From: Phycisphaeraceae bacterium | GTDB taxonomy: Bacteria > Planctomycetota > Phycisphaerae > Phycisphaerales > Phycisphaeraceae | NCBI GenBank assembly: GCA_028277745.1 | Contig: JANQFR010000098.1 | Coordinates: 1 to 64,000 of the forward strand | Reading direction: 5' to 3' | Length of the DNA stretch: 64,000 nt | Part shown: positions 27,201 to 34,807 of the stretch, one piece after another | Numbering within the stretch: position 1 is the stretch's first letter | Layout: every line of letters starts with the position of its first letter | Program-made: the position numbers and the translations under genes | Notes under the pieces: generated by a model | The model's input: only the letters and a program-made list of their open reading frames with translations | The model's database searches: none | Told to the model about the DNA's origin: nothing

Positions 27201-27812
27201 TCAGCGGGTGTTGTCGAACTCGTTATTCATCCGGCGGATAACTTCATCCGTGATGTCAATTGTATCCGCGGCGTAGAGCACCTTGCGGTTGGCCATCAAC
27301 GCGATGAGTTGCTGGAAGTTCTCGTAACGGAAATTGGGTTCGCCGTCTTTGTAGAGGACCAGCTCGTACCCGGTCTCTTCCGCGATCCGGGCCACGGCGT
27401 CGAGGATCTCACGATAGAGCTTCTCGTACTCCAGCGCCGCGTTGCGGGTCGCCTGTTGCTCCTGAAAACGGCTCCAGATCTGCAGCTCGATCACCGCCAG
27501 CTCGGCCTCACGCTGCTTGTCTATGAAATCCTGCGTGCCGGGCGTGAGCATCTCCAGGTCGCTGCCCAGGACCTTGACCGCGTTCTCCTTTTCCTTGTGG
27601 GCGTCGAGCAGCTCGGTCTGGATCGCTGTCTGCTCGGCCTCAAACGCGGCCTTCTGCTTGAGCGAATTGAACAGCCGATCGAGCTCGACCACCGCCACCG
27701 GGGTCGGTTTGGCGATCAGCGTGCCGGCGGCGTGGGCGCCGACCAGGCCCAGAAGCAGGAAGCCTCCCGCGATCGTCGCAAGAGCAAGGTGGCTGCGTTT
27801 CATCATTTTCAA
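27201..27812 (-). CDS. OmpH/Skp-family periplasmic chaperone, copy 1
   Basis: 203 residues, signal peptide MKMMKRSHLALATIAGGFLLLGLVGAHAAG (start may be the second or third Met). The mature sequence PVAVVELDRLFNSLKQKAAFEAE is a Skp-like strand and helix; the coiled coil runs to about 130, and GYELVLYKDGEPNF and TDEVIRRMNNEFD close the fold. It is similar in layout to the next gene but well diverged in sequence, so the two may be partners in a mixed trimer or serve different clients (inference). Confidence 0.87.
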   Translation of the reverse strand: MKMMKRSHLALATIAGGFLLLGLVGAHAAGTLIAKPTPVAVVELDRLFNSLKQKAAFEAEQTAIQTELLDAHKEKENAVKVLGSDLEMLTPGTQDFIDKQREAELAVIELQIWSRFQEQQATRNAALEYEKLYREILDAVARIAEETGYELVLYKDGEPNFRYENFQQLIALMANRKVLYAADTIDITDEVIRRMNNEFDNTR

Positions 27813-27938
27813 GCTCCGGGGGTTCGGGGTTGTGAACGGATTGTTCTATCACGACGCCGGGCGGGGGGCAAAACGGATACGCGGAATTGTTCCATCCCCG
27901 ACGCTTTCGCGGGCGAGAGCCGGGCGGCGTGCGGTATC

Positions 27939-27961
27939 GCCGGGCCGCTACGCGGCCCCGG
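27939..27961. repeat. Inverted second copy of the 23-bp GGGCCGC palindrome
   Basis: Reads GCCGGGCCGC-TAC-GCGGCCCCGG, exactly the reverse complement of 15901-15923. It lies just past the bamA stop, inside the otherwise tightly packed cluster. Confidence 0.75.
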
Positions 27962-27969
27962 TCCCCGTG

Positions 27970-30336
27970 TCATTGCAACGGCACGCCCAGGTCGAAGCTG
28001 ACGACCTGAGTCTGGTCGCCGTCCTGCTTGAGCAGCGGGACGCCCGCGTCGAGGCCGAAGGTGGCCCCGCCGAGGAAGGGGATCTTGATGCGGACGCCGG
28101 CGCCGACGGAGATCCGCCACTCATCCACGCTCAGGTCGTTCTGAACGGTGCCCTGGTCGGTGAAGACGACGCCGCGGAGGAAGTCGCCCAGGAGGGGGAA
28201 GCCGTACTCGGCGCCGACGAGCAGGAGGAACTGGCCGCCGACGGCGTCCTCGCCGACGCGGCCGTTGTTGGCCTGGATGCCGCGCGGGCCGACGCCGCGG
28301 AACTCGAAGCCGCGGAAGCTGCGGTGGCCGCCGGCGTAGAACCGCTCAAAGAACGGGGCGCCGTCGTCCTGGAAGATGTAACCACTCTCGACGTCGAACG
28401 AGAGGATGGTCTTCCGCCCCAGGAAGTCCTCGTCGACCGTGAAGAACGACTGCCACCGTCCGGTGATGCGGGTGAAGGTGAAGTCCCCGCCGAGGGCGCC
28501 GAACTGGCTGATGGCCAGGTCCAGCTTGCTGCCGCGGGTGGGGAACAACGCGCTGTCGACCGTGCTGCGGCCGACGACGAAGCTGATCGAGTCGACCAGG
28601 TTGCTGCCCTGCACCGCGAACACGTCGATCGGGGCGCTGGCGGCGATGTCGTCGATCCGCACGGTCTCGCCGCGCACGCGGATCGAGGCGGACCACACGT
28701 CGCCGAAACGTTGCCCGATCCCGATCGAGGCGCCCAGCCGCTGCTCGTTCCAGTCGTCGCGCTCCCGGTCGAAGAAGAACAGGTCGGTGTCGAGGAAGAA
28801 GTCCGACTCGAGCAGGTACGGCTCGCGGAAGGAGACGCTGTACCGGCTGACCTCGTCGCCGGGCTGGAGGTTGAGGGAGAAGAACTGCCCGGCGCCGCGG
28901 AACGCACGCCCGGAAAAGAACTCGCCGAAACTCTCGGGGAAATCGGCGATGTCGAAGTTGCGCTGCAGCAGGTCGATGGCGCCGACCACGCCCGCGTCCG
29001 ACCCCACGCCCACGCCGAAGTTGATCTGGCCGGTCTGGCCCTCCTTGACCTCGATCAGCACGTCACGGACCTCGTCCTGGGAGGTGCCCAGGATCGTCAC
29101 GTCGCCCTGGCTGAACAGCGGGTTGTTGGCCAGGCGCTGGCGGGTCCGATCGACGCCCGCGCCGTCGAACGGTCGGCCGGGGTTCATCCCCCGGACCTGC
29201 CGCAGGATCACCTTGCTCTTGGTCAGCTCGTTGCCCCGCACGCTGACCTTGCCGACGGTGTACGAACGCCCCTCATCGATGACGATCCGCAGGCTGACCG
29301 TCGGGTCGGTCTCGTGGAACAGCCGCTCGATCCGCACGCCGGCCTCGATGTAACCCACCTTGCCGTACAAATCGCGGACCGCCCGTTGCGACGCTTCGAG
29401 CTGTCGCTGCGAGAACACCGCCCCCCGGTTGAGCTTCGCGTTCAACAGGATCTGATCGGTCGGGAGCAGCACGTTACCCTCGACCTCGACCTTGTCCACC
29501 AGGTAGAGCTGGCCCTCGGAGATGATGAACGTCACCACCGCGTTCTTCTCGTCGGGCGACAGGTCGATCCGCCGGCCGACCTGGGCGTCGAGATAGCCCC
29601 GGTCGCGGTAGAACCGCCGGATCGAATCGGCGTCGAGGCTCAACTGCTGCCGGCTCAGCTCGCCCTTGCGCAGGATCGGGAAGTAGGTCTTCGAGTCGAT
29701 CTCCGCCGCGAGTTGACGGTCGCGGAACACGGTGTTGCCCTCGAACTCGAACCCGCGGATACGGACCCGGGGCCCCTCGCGGATGCGGTAGATCAGGATA
29801 CCCTGCTCGAACAGCAGTTCGTCGTCGATCTCGGCGTCGGCGACGAAATAGCCCTCCTCCTCGTACGCCTCGATGATGCGTTGCCGGCCGCGGTCCATCA
29901 GGAAGCGATCGGCGGGGTCGCCCGCCCGGAGCTGAACCCGCGCCAGCAACGCCTGGTCGCTGATGACCTTGTTGCCCACCGTCTGGACGTCCGCGAGCAG
30001 GGGCTGCTCGTCCAGGACGTAGGTGAGGACGACCGAGCCGTCGTCCTGCGGGGCGACCTCGGCCTTGACCGAGCTGAACCGGCCCAGGTGGGTGATGCGG
30101 ACGATGTCGCGCTCCACGACCTGCGGGTCGTATGGGTCGCCCGGCTGGGAGCGGATCTGGTTGACCACGAGTTGCCGGGGGACGAGGTTGAGGCCCTCGA
30201 TCAGGACCTGCTTGATTGGCCGGTTGGCGGCCTCAACCCCCTGGGGATACGCGCGGAGCGGCACCCACAGGGCGGCGCAGAGGGCCGCAAACACCAGCAA
30301 TCGAGTCGTCAGAGCCAAGCACGGATCTCCGGCCAC
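27970..30336 (-). CDS. bamA: Outer-membrane assembly factor BamA
   Basis: 788 residues from a GTG at 30336, with a signal peptide in the first 30. Five POTRA-like repeats (about 38-420; VVERDIVRITHLGRFSSVKAEV, RIIEAYEEEGYFVADAEID, ADSIRRFYRDRGYLDAQV, GRSYTVGKVSVRGNELTKSK) precede an Omp85 barrel with the loop-6 motif FRGFEFRGVGPRG at about 670. BamA folds beta-barrel proteins into the outer membrane. The last residue is Gln rather than the usual aromatic (VVSFDLGVPLQ). It heads a minus-strand cluster with two Skp-like and several Lpx genes; TACACT near 30355 may be its -10. Confidence 0.93.
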   Translation of the reverse strand: MAGDPCLALTTRLLVFAALCAALWVPLRAYPQGVEAANRPIKQVLIEGLNLVPRQLVVNQIRSQPGDPYDPQVVERDIVRITHLGRFSSVKAEVAPQDDGSVVLTYVLDEQPLLADVQTVGNKVISDQALLARVQLRAGDPADRFLMDRGRQRIIEAYEEEGYFVADAEIDDELLFEQGILIYRIREGPRVRIRGFEFEGNTVFRDRQLAAEIDSKTYFPILRKGELSRQQLSLDADSIRRFYRDRGYLDAQVGRRIDLSPDEKNAVVTFIISEGQLYLVDKVEVEGNVLLPTDQILLNAKLNRGAVFSQRQLEASQRAVRDLYGKVGYIEAGVRIERLFHETDPTVSLRIVIDEGRSYTVGKVSVRGNELTKSKVILRQVRGMNPGRPFDGAGVDRTRQRLANNPLFSQGDVTILGTSQDEVRDVLIEVKEGQTGQINFGVGVGSDAGVVGAIDLLQRNFDIADFPESFGEFFSGRAFRGAGQFFSLNLQPGDEVSRYSVSFREPYLLESDFFLDTDLFFFDRERDDWNEQRLGASIGIGQRFGDVWSASIRVRGETVRIDDIAASAPIDVFAVQGSNLVDSISFVVGRSTVDSALFPTRGSKLDLAISQFGALGGDFTFTRITGRWQSFFTVDEDFLGRKTILSFDVESGYIFQDDGAPFFERFYAGGHRSFRGFEFRGVGPRGIQANNGRVGEDAVGGQFLLLVGAEYGFPLLGDFLRGVVFTDQGTVQNDLSVDEWRISVGAGVRIKIPFLGGATFGLDAGVPLLKQDGDQTQVVSFDLGVPLQ

Positions 30337-30637
30337 GGATTGACGGGGCAGTGTAATCGAAAGCCGAAACAGGCGTCGAACATCGGTGAAGACGGGGGTT
30401 TACCGCCGTCCCCGCGCCCGCGGGAAAGCCCCCATGCACGGCGCCGCCAGCCCGGATTCGACTTGCTGAGGCCGAGCGCCGCCCCTAAACTGACTCATGG
30501 TGTCGGCCGATGCCGTCTCAGTTGGGCTCCAACCGCCGCGCCCGCCTACCGCCGTACCCTTCAGCCGGCCGTCACGCCCGTTCACGCCCTGACCGCGGCG
30601 GCGCCTCCCCTGACGCCCAACGCCGAAAGGACCGTTC
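30337..30637. other. Divergent promoter region between bamA and pdhA
   Basis: 301 bases without a credible gene. It must hold promoters for both flanking genes; a candidate TACACT box for bamA lies near 30350. I saw no repeat or riboswitch-like structure. Confidence 0.4.
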
Positions 30638-31753
30638 ATGACCACCGCCGCGACCGAGTCCAAAGCCAGTGACCCCCCGGCCACCGACCTCGGCCCCGAC
30701 CAATTGCTCCAGAAGCTCTACGACATGATGCTCATCCGCCGCTTCGAGGAGCGGACGATGCAGTCCTACATGCAGCAGAAGATCGGCGGGTTCTGCCATA
30801 TCTACATCGGCCAGGAGGCCGTCGCCGTCGGCTCCATCGCCGCCCTCCGCCCGGATGACTCCATCGTCGGCGCCTACCGCGATCACGGCATCGCCCTGGC
30901 CAAAGGCATGGACCCCAGACACGCCATGGCCGAGATGTTCGGCAAGGTCACCGGCTGCTCCAAGGGCAAGGGCGGCTCCATGCACCTGTTCGACAAGCCC
31001 AACCACATGTACGGCGGCCACGCCATCGTCGGCGGGCAATGCCCCCTCGGCGCCGGCCTGGGCTTCGCCATCCAGTACGAGAAGAAGGACAACGTCGCCC
31101 TCTGCTACCTCGGCGACGGCGCCCTCAACCAGGGCGCCTTCCACGAGTCGATGAACCTCGCGGCCATCTGGAACCTCCCGGTCATCTTCGTCCTCGAAAA
31201 CAACATGTACTCCATGGGCACCCACATCGCCCGCGGCACCTCCATGGCCGATGACCTGCAGGCCAAGGCCCAGGCCTACGGCATGCGCTACGCCGAGTGT
31301 GACGGCCTCGACTTTATCGAGACCTACGCCTGTTTCAAACGCGAGGTCGCCAACACCCGCGGCGCCGAGAACCCCCAGTGGGACCGCGGCGCCCTCCCCG
31401 ACTACCGCAAAGACGGCCGCACCCCCGGACCCTGCTTCATCAACGTCCGGACCTACCGCTACAAAGGCCACTCCATGAGCGATCCCCAGAAATATCGCTC
31501 CAAGGACGAGGTCGGCGAGGTCGAGCAGAACGACTGCATCCAACGCCTCGTCCGGTATCTCATCGACCGCGGCCTCGCGACCCAGGAACAGATCGACGAC
31601 CTCGACAAACAGGCCAAGCAGACCTCCAGCGACGCGGTGAAGTTCGCCAACGAATCGCCGGACATGCCGATCGAAGAACTCTACACCGACGTGTACGCCC
31701 AGCCCTTCGGCCCGTTCGGCAAAGGCGAGGCCGCCGAAGGCTTCCGGGATTGA
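30638..31753 (+). CDS. pdhA: Pyruvate dehydrogenase E1 component, alpha subunit
   Basis: 371 residues; AAAGGA 8 nt before ATG 30638. The thiamine diphosphate motif GDGALNQGAFHESMNLAAIWNLPVIFVLENN is complete, with RRFEERTMQSYMQQKIGGFCHIYIGQEA and the phosphorylation-loop-like RYKGHSMSDPQKYRSKDEV. It decarboxylates pyruvate and transfers the acetyl group to lipoyl E2 as an alpha2beta2 enzyme with the beta subunit encoded 230 bases downstream. The roughly 30-residue N-terminal extension is Ala/Pro-rich. E2 and E3 are not in the window. Confidence 0.94.
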   Translation: MTTAATESKASDPPATDLGPDQLLQKLYDMMLIRRFEERTMQSYMQQKIGGFCHIYIGQEAVAVGSIAALRPDDSIVGAYRDHGIALAKGMDPRHAMAEMFGKVTGCSKGKGGSMHLFDKPNHMYGGHAIVGGQCPLGAGLGFAIQYEKKDNVALCYLGDGALNQGAFHESMNLAAIWNLPVIFVLENNMYSMGTHIARGTSMADDLQAKAQAYGMRYAECDGLDFIETYACFKREVANTRGAENPQWDRGALPDYRKDGRTPGPCFINVRTYRYKGHSMSDPQKYRSKDEVGEVEQNDCIQRLVRYLIDRGLATQEQIDDLDKQAKQTSSDAVKFANESPDMPIEELYTDVYAQPFGPFGKGEAAEGFRD

Positions 31754-31769
31754 TAAGGAACGTTGAACC

Positions 31770-31949
31770 ATGAAATGGCTCGGACAGGTCTTCCCTGTGC
31801 TGCTGATCGTGCTGGCGTGTTTCTACACGCTTGAGAGCTTCGGCACTGAAGCAACCGGCGGCAGCGGCTACGCGATCGCCGCCGCTTTCCTCTTCGGCAG
31901 CGTCCTGATCTGGTCCGGCATCCGCGGCAAACACATCCACAAAGACTGA
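31770..31949 (+). CDS. Small membrane protein between pdhA and pdhB
   Basis: 59 residues, MKWLGQVFPVLLIVLACFYT onward, ending SGIRGKHIHKD. Two hydrophobic helices (about 5-22 and 34-51) are joined by a short Gly/Thr loop, with a basic C-terminus. AAGGA lies 11 nt before the ATG. The gene begins 16 nt after the pdhA stop and ends 33 nt before pdhB. I do not recognise a family. Its position suggests co-transcription with the E1 subunits. Confidence 0.7.
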   Translation: MKWLGQVFPVLLIVLACFYTLESFGTEATGGSGYAIAAAFLFGSVLIWSGIRGKHIHKD

Positions 31950-31982
31950 CCCCCGCCACGACCCCAGCGAGCAGCAACCCCT

Positions 31983-33032
31983 ATGGTCACCACCACCCGC
32001 AACATCCAGTTCCGCGAAGCCCTCCGTGAAGCGATGGAGGAGGAGATGCGCCGCGACGAGCGCATCTTCGTCATGGGCGAAGAGGTCGCCGAGTACCACG
32101 GCGCCTACAAGGTCACCGGCCCGATGATCGACGAGTTCGGCCCGCGGCGGATCGTCGACACGCCCATCTCCGAGACCGGCTTCGCCGGGCTGGGCGTCGG
32201 CGCGGCGATGTACGGCCTGCGGCCGATCATCGAGTTCATGTCCTGGTCCTTCTGCCTCGTCGCCGCCGACCAGATCATCAACAACGCCCCCAAGATCCTC
32301 TACATGTCCGGCGGGCAGTTCGGCGTGCCCTGCGTCTTCCGCGGCAACAACGGCGCCGGCGGGCAGCTCGGCTCGACCCACTCCTGGTCGGTCGAGTCCA
32401 TGTTCTCCTCCGTCCCCGGCCTCAAACTCGCCGTCCCCTCCACGCCCCGCGACGCCAAGGGCCTGCTCAAAACCGCCATCCGCGATGACGACCCGGTCTT
32501 CTTCCTCGAATCCGAACGTATGCTCGGCTTCGGCCACCGCGGCGACGAAGACTTCTCGCCCTACCTCGCCGGCGGAAAGTGGGCCCCGCCCACCAACGAA
32601 GAGGACGACGACTTCACCATCCCCTTCGGCCAGGCCGACATCAAGAAGCCCGGGGCCGACTGCACCATCGTCACCGCCGGCCGCCCGGTCCACTTCGCCC
32701 TCGAGGCCGCCGAGGCCCTGGCCCAAGACGGCATCGACTGCGAAGTCATCGACGTCCGCACCTACCGGCCGCTCGACATCGACACCATCGTCGACAGCGT
32801 CCGCAAGACCAACTATTGCGTCGTCGCCGACCAGTCCTGGCCCTTCGCGTCGGTCGCCAGCGAGCTGGCCAGCCAGGTCTACGAGCGGGCGTTCGACGAC
32901 CTGGACAACACGATCGCCCGGGTCAACAACGACGACGTCCCCCCGCCCTACAACCGCTCGCGCGAGCAGGACATGCTCCCCAACGCCCGCAAGATCGCCG
33001 AGGCGGTCCGGCAGACGACCTACAACGCGTGA
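31983..33032 (+). CDS. pdhB: Pyruvate dehydrogenase E1 component, beta subunit
   Basis: 349 residues. The transketolase pyrimidine-binding domain (MVTTTRNIQFREALREAMEE, VAEYHGAYKVTGPMIDEFG, DTPISETGFAGLGVGAA) includes the Glu that activates thiamine diphosphate. The C-terminal domain has CEVIDVRTYRPLDIDTIVDSV and the typical PPYNRSREQDMLPNARKI near the end. It completes the E1 heterotetramer with the upstream alpha subunit. Confidence 0.94.
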   Translation: MVTTTRNIQFREALREAMEEEMRRDERIFVMGEEVAEYHGAYKVTGPMIDEFGPRRIVDTPISETGFAGLGVGAAMYGLRPIIEFMSWSFCLVAADQIINNAPKILYMSGGQFGVPCVFRGNNGAGGQLGSTHSWSVESMFSSVPGLKLAVPSTPRDAKGLLKTAIRDDDPVFFLESERMLGFGHRGDEDFSPYLAGGKWAPPTNEEDDDFTIPFGQADIKKPGADCTIVTAGRPVHFALEAAEALAQDGIDCEVIDVRTYRPLDIDTIVDSVRKTNYCVVADQSWPFASVASELASQVYERAFDDLDNTIARVNNDDVPPPYNRSREQDMLPNARKIAEAVRQTTYNA

Positions 33033-33037
33033 CCCAT

Positions 33038-33063
33038 AGCCCGGGGACGGCCGTCCCCGGGCT
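33038..33063. repeat. Left palindrome flanking the transposase-like gene
   Basis: 26-bp perfect palindrome AGCCCGGGGACGG plus its complement, followed by TTAAA. It is 5 nt after the pdhB stop and 18 nt before the transposase-like start, and identical in its core to the copies at 33682 and 21748. Confidence 0.85.
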
Positions 33064-33081
33064 TTAAACTTCCGAGGGACC

Positions 33082-33684
33082 TTGACTCACGACCGCAACC
33101 CCAACGCGTGGAACAATTGGTATCACGCGGTGGGCGGAACTTACGGCACCTGGTTGCGCGGCGATCCCCGAGGGTTCCGAACCTTTCATCATCGACAACA
33201 TGTCGATGGTGATTACAAGCAACCGCCGCCGCCAGGCGCTTTCGCATCTGTCTTTGAAGACTCCAAGGCAAAGCTCCGATACCCGCCGGTCAAGCTGACC
33301 GGCCTGCAGCGGCGAGTCCTCCGCGATGCGATGATTGAGCGGCTTCATCAAGATGAAGTTGAAGTTATCGCCCTTGCCGTGGCGTTCAACCATTTCCATC
33401 TGCTCGCACGGTTTCCAGTTATAACGGCTCAAGACCGAAGCAAGCTATCGAAATCCATCCTCCAGGACGGACGCGATCCCGCACCAAGACACTATCTCGG
33501 ACGCGCAAGGAAGCACGCTTCACATGTGCTTTTGGATCGGGGCCTCAAACCTGAAAGCCCTGTATGGGCGGTGCGGCCGAAATTAGATCCGGTCCGGGAC
33601 CGTACGCACCAAGTGAACCTTGCCCAGTACATTGTTCATCACCGAGTACAGGACGCGGCGGTTTTCTACATCGGTGATTCATAA
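33082..33684 (+). CDS. IS200/REP-associated (Y1, HUH) transposase-like protein
   Basis: 200 residues from TTG 33082, with GAGGGA just upstream. The opening WYHAVGGTYGTWLRGDPRGF and HHRQHVDGDYK is characteristic of a planctomycete Y1-transposase-like family. FNHFHLLARF supplies the HUH metal-binding pair (His 104 and 106). The usual nucleophilic Tyr is not certain: Tyr 183 in NLAQYIVHH or Tyr 138 are candidates, and the segment where RAYTs carry it reads RKHASHVLLDRG. Its codons are less GC-biased than its neighbours'. It lies between palindromes at 33038 and 33682 whose sequences are identical, and its stop codon lies inside the right one. Probably a REP-mobilising or domesticated transposase. 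Confidence 0.78.
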   Translation: MTHDRNPNAWNNWYHAVGGTYGTWLRGDPRGFRTFHHRQHVDGDYKQPPPPGAFASVFEDSKAKLRYPPVKLTGLQRRVLRDAMIERLHQDEVEVIALAVAFNHFHLLARFPVITAQDRSKLSKSILQDGRDPAPRHYLGRARKHASHVLLDRGLKPESPVWAVRPKLDPVRDRTHQVNLAQYIVHHRVQDAAVFYIGDS

Positions 33685-33713
33685 AGCCCGGGGACGGCCG
33701 TCCCCGGGCTTTA
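33682..33713. repeat. Right palindrome flanking the transposase-like gene
   Basis: 32-bp perfect palindrome TAAAGCCCGGGGACGG plus its complement. It includes the stop of the transposase-like gene and may also terminate it and the convergent lepB. Core identical to 33038 and 21748. Confidence 0.85.
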
Positions 33714-33719
33714 ATCATG

Positions 33720-34505
33720 TTAGTTCAACGACTTGAAGAACCGCCGCCAGCGGGGGAGCCAGCTGTCGTTGAGCGACCAGGCGGTGGCGAACGCGTGGCC
33801 GGTGATGTCGCGGGCGTTGACCATCGCGCCGTTGTCCTGTTCCCGGAAAAAGCGCGAGTCGCGGCTGTTGTCGCGGTTGTCGCCCATGGTCCAGAACTCA
33901 TCGGGGCCGAGCGTGATCGGGCCGTAGTCGCGCATGACCGGCCGGTTGACGGTGTACTGGATCGTGTGCTCGTTGCCGTCGATGTCCTCTTCGGCATCGA
34001 CGATGGGCGAGCGCACCGGCCGGCCGTGGTTGTCCCTGAGGGTGACGTAGCGCGGCGGGTTGGGGCTGATGTCCTGGTAGGTGACGGGGACCGGGTTGCC
34101 GTCGGCGTCGGTGATGAGGAGCCTGCCGCCTTTGATCTCGATGGTGTCGCCGGGCACGCCGATAGTGCGTTTGACCATCCGAATGCCCTTGGTGGGCTCC
34201 CAGAAGGTGATGATGTCGCCGCGTTTGGGCTCAGACCAGCGGGCCAGACGCCAGGTGGTGAACGGGACACGCAGGTCGTAGGCGAGCTTGTTGACGACGA
34301 TGCGGTCGCCCTCAAGGATCGTGGGGTTCATCGAGCCGGTGGGCACATCGTTCCAGTCCATGATCATGGAGCGGGCGACGGTGACGACGACAATGACAAT
34401 CAGGACCTGCTTGACCCAGCCCCTCCACTGGCGGACGAAGAAGTTGGGGTGGGGCGCCTCTTTTTCGGGCTTCTCATCGGGCTGGGGGGCGTCAGCGTCG
34501 GTCAT
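33720..34505 (-). CDS. lepB: Signal peptidase I (LepB)
   Basis: 261 residues from ATG 34505. One N-terminal transmembrane helix (about 33-48) precedes the catalytic Ser 58 in VPTGSMNPTILEGD; the general-base Lys is at about 112 in MVKRTIGVPGD, and GDNRDNSRDSRFF is the closing signature. It cleaves Sec and Tat signal peptides on the outer face of the cytoplasmic membrane. A longer reading adds 41 unsupported residues. TACAAT lies 8 nt before the ATG. Confidence 0.94.
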   Translation of the reverse strand: MTDADAPQPDEKPEKEAPHPNFFVRQWRGWVKQVLIVIVVVTVARSMIMDWNDVPTGSMNPTILEGDRIVVNKLAYDLRVPFTTWRLARWSEPKRGDIITFWEPTKGIRMVKRTIGVPGDTIEIKGGRLLITDADGNPVPVTYQDISPNPPRYVTLRDNHGRPVRSPIVDAEEDIDGNEHTIQYTVNRPVMRDYGPITLGPDEFWTMGDNRDNSRDSRFFREQDNGAMVNARDITGHAFATAWSLNDSWLPRWRRFFKSLN

Positions 34506-34513
34506 GGTGGGGG

Positions 34514-34519
34514 ATTGTA
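34514..34519 (-). promoter_or_regulatory. Putative -10 box for leaderless lepB transcript
   Basis: TACAAT (minus strand) 8 nt before ATG 34505; no obvious -35. Confidence 0.5.
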
Positions 34520-34679
34520 TCGGCCAGGGATCGAGCGTGGGCCCGGGGTTCGGCGGGAAACCCACGCCGACGCCTCGCAAGGCTTCAGAATCACGCCCCG
34601 GCCTCAAGATGATTGCCGCATCGAACACGTTGAAACAGAACGGGTTAGAGACCGCGTCGAACGGGGCTTGCCGCCCCAG

Positions 34680-34706
34680 TTTCGACGATTTATTAAATCG
34701 TCGAAA
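34680..34706. promoter_or_regulatory. 27-bp palindrome upstream of the lacI-type gene
   Basis: Arms TTTCGACGATTTA and TAAATCGTCGAAA are exact complements around a single T. It is in the interval between divergent lepB and the LacI-type regulator, next to the LacI-like operator. It could be a second operator or a hairpin element. Confidence 0.55.
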
Positions 34707-34742
34707 TTAGACGTTTAAATCCTCGGCCCGGCTTGCTATACT
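34705..34742 (+). promoter_or_regulatory. lacI-type promoter with LacI-like operator
   Basis: TTAGACGTTTAAAT (34707-34720) is a near-palindrome with a central ACGT, typical of LacI-family sites. TATACT (34737-34742) fits a -10 box and TTTAAA (34714-34719), 17 bp before, the -35, so the operator covers the -35. The same 14 bases recur at 35961-35974. Confidence 0.6.
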
Positions 34743-34807
34743 GCATGAGGTCGGGCGGACGACGCCCCGCCCGGCCGCGCCCTGAAGACCGGTTCCCGGA
34801 GTCCGAC

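Larger units (their letters stand above)
33038..33713 (+). mobile_element. Candidate 676-bp REP/RAYT-like element
   Basis: One Y1-type gene with identical palindromes at both edges, placed between pdhB and lepB. There are no terminal inverted repeats or target duplications of the DDE kind, which agrees with HUH-type elements. Edges are defined by the palindromes only. Confidence 0.6.

Noticed and set aside
27517..30672. A 1051-codon open frame on the plus strand across bamA
   Set aside because: It is antisense to a clear bamA and an ompH gene and reads as repetitive Val/Asp/Glu/Leu, a common artefact of GC-rich third codon positions.
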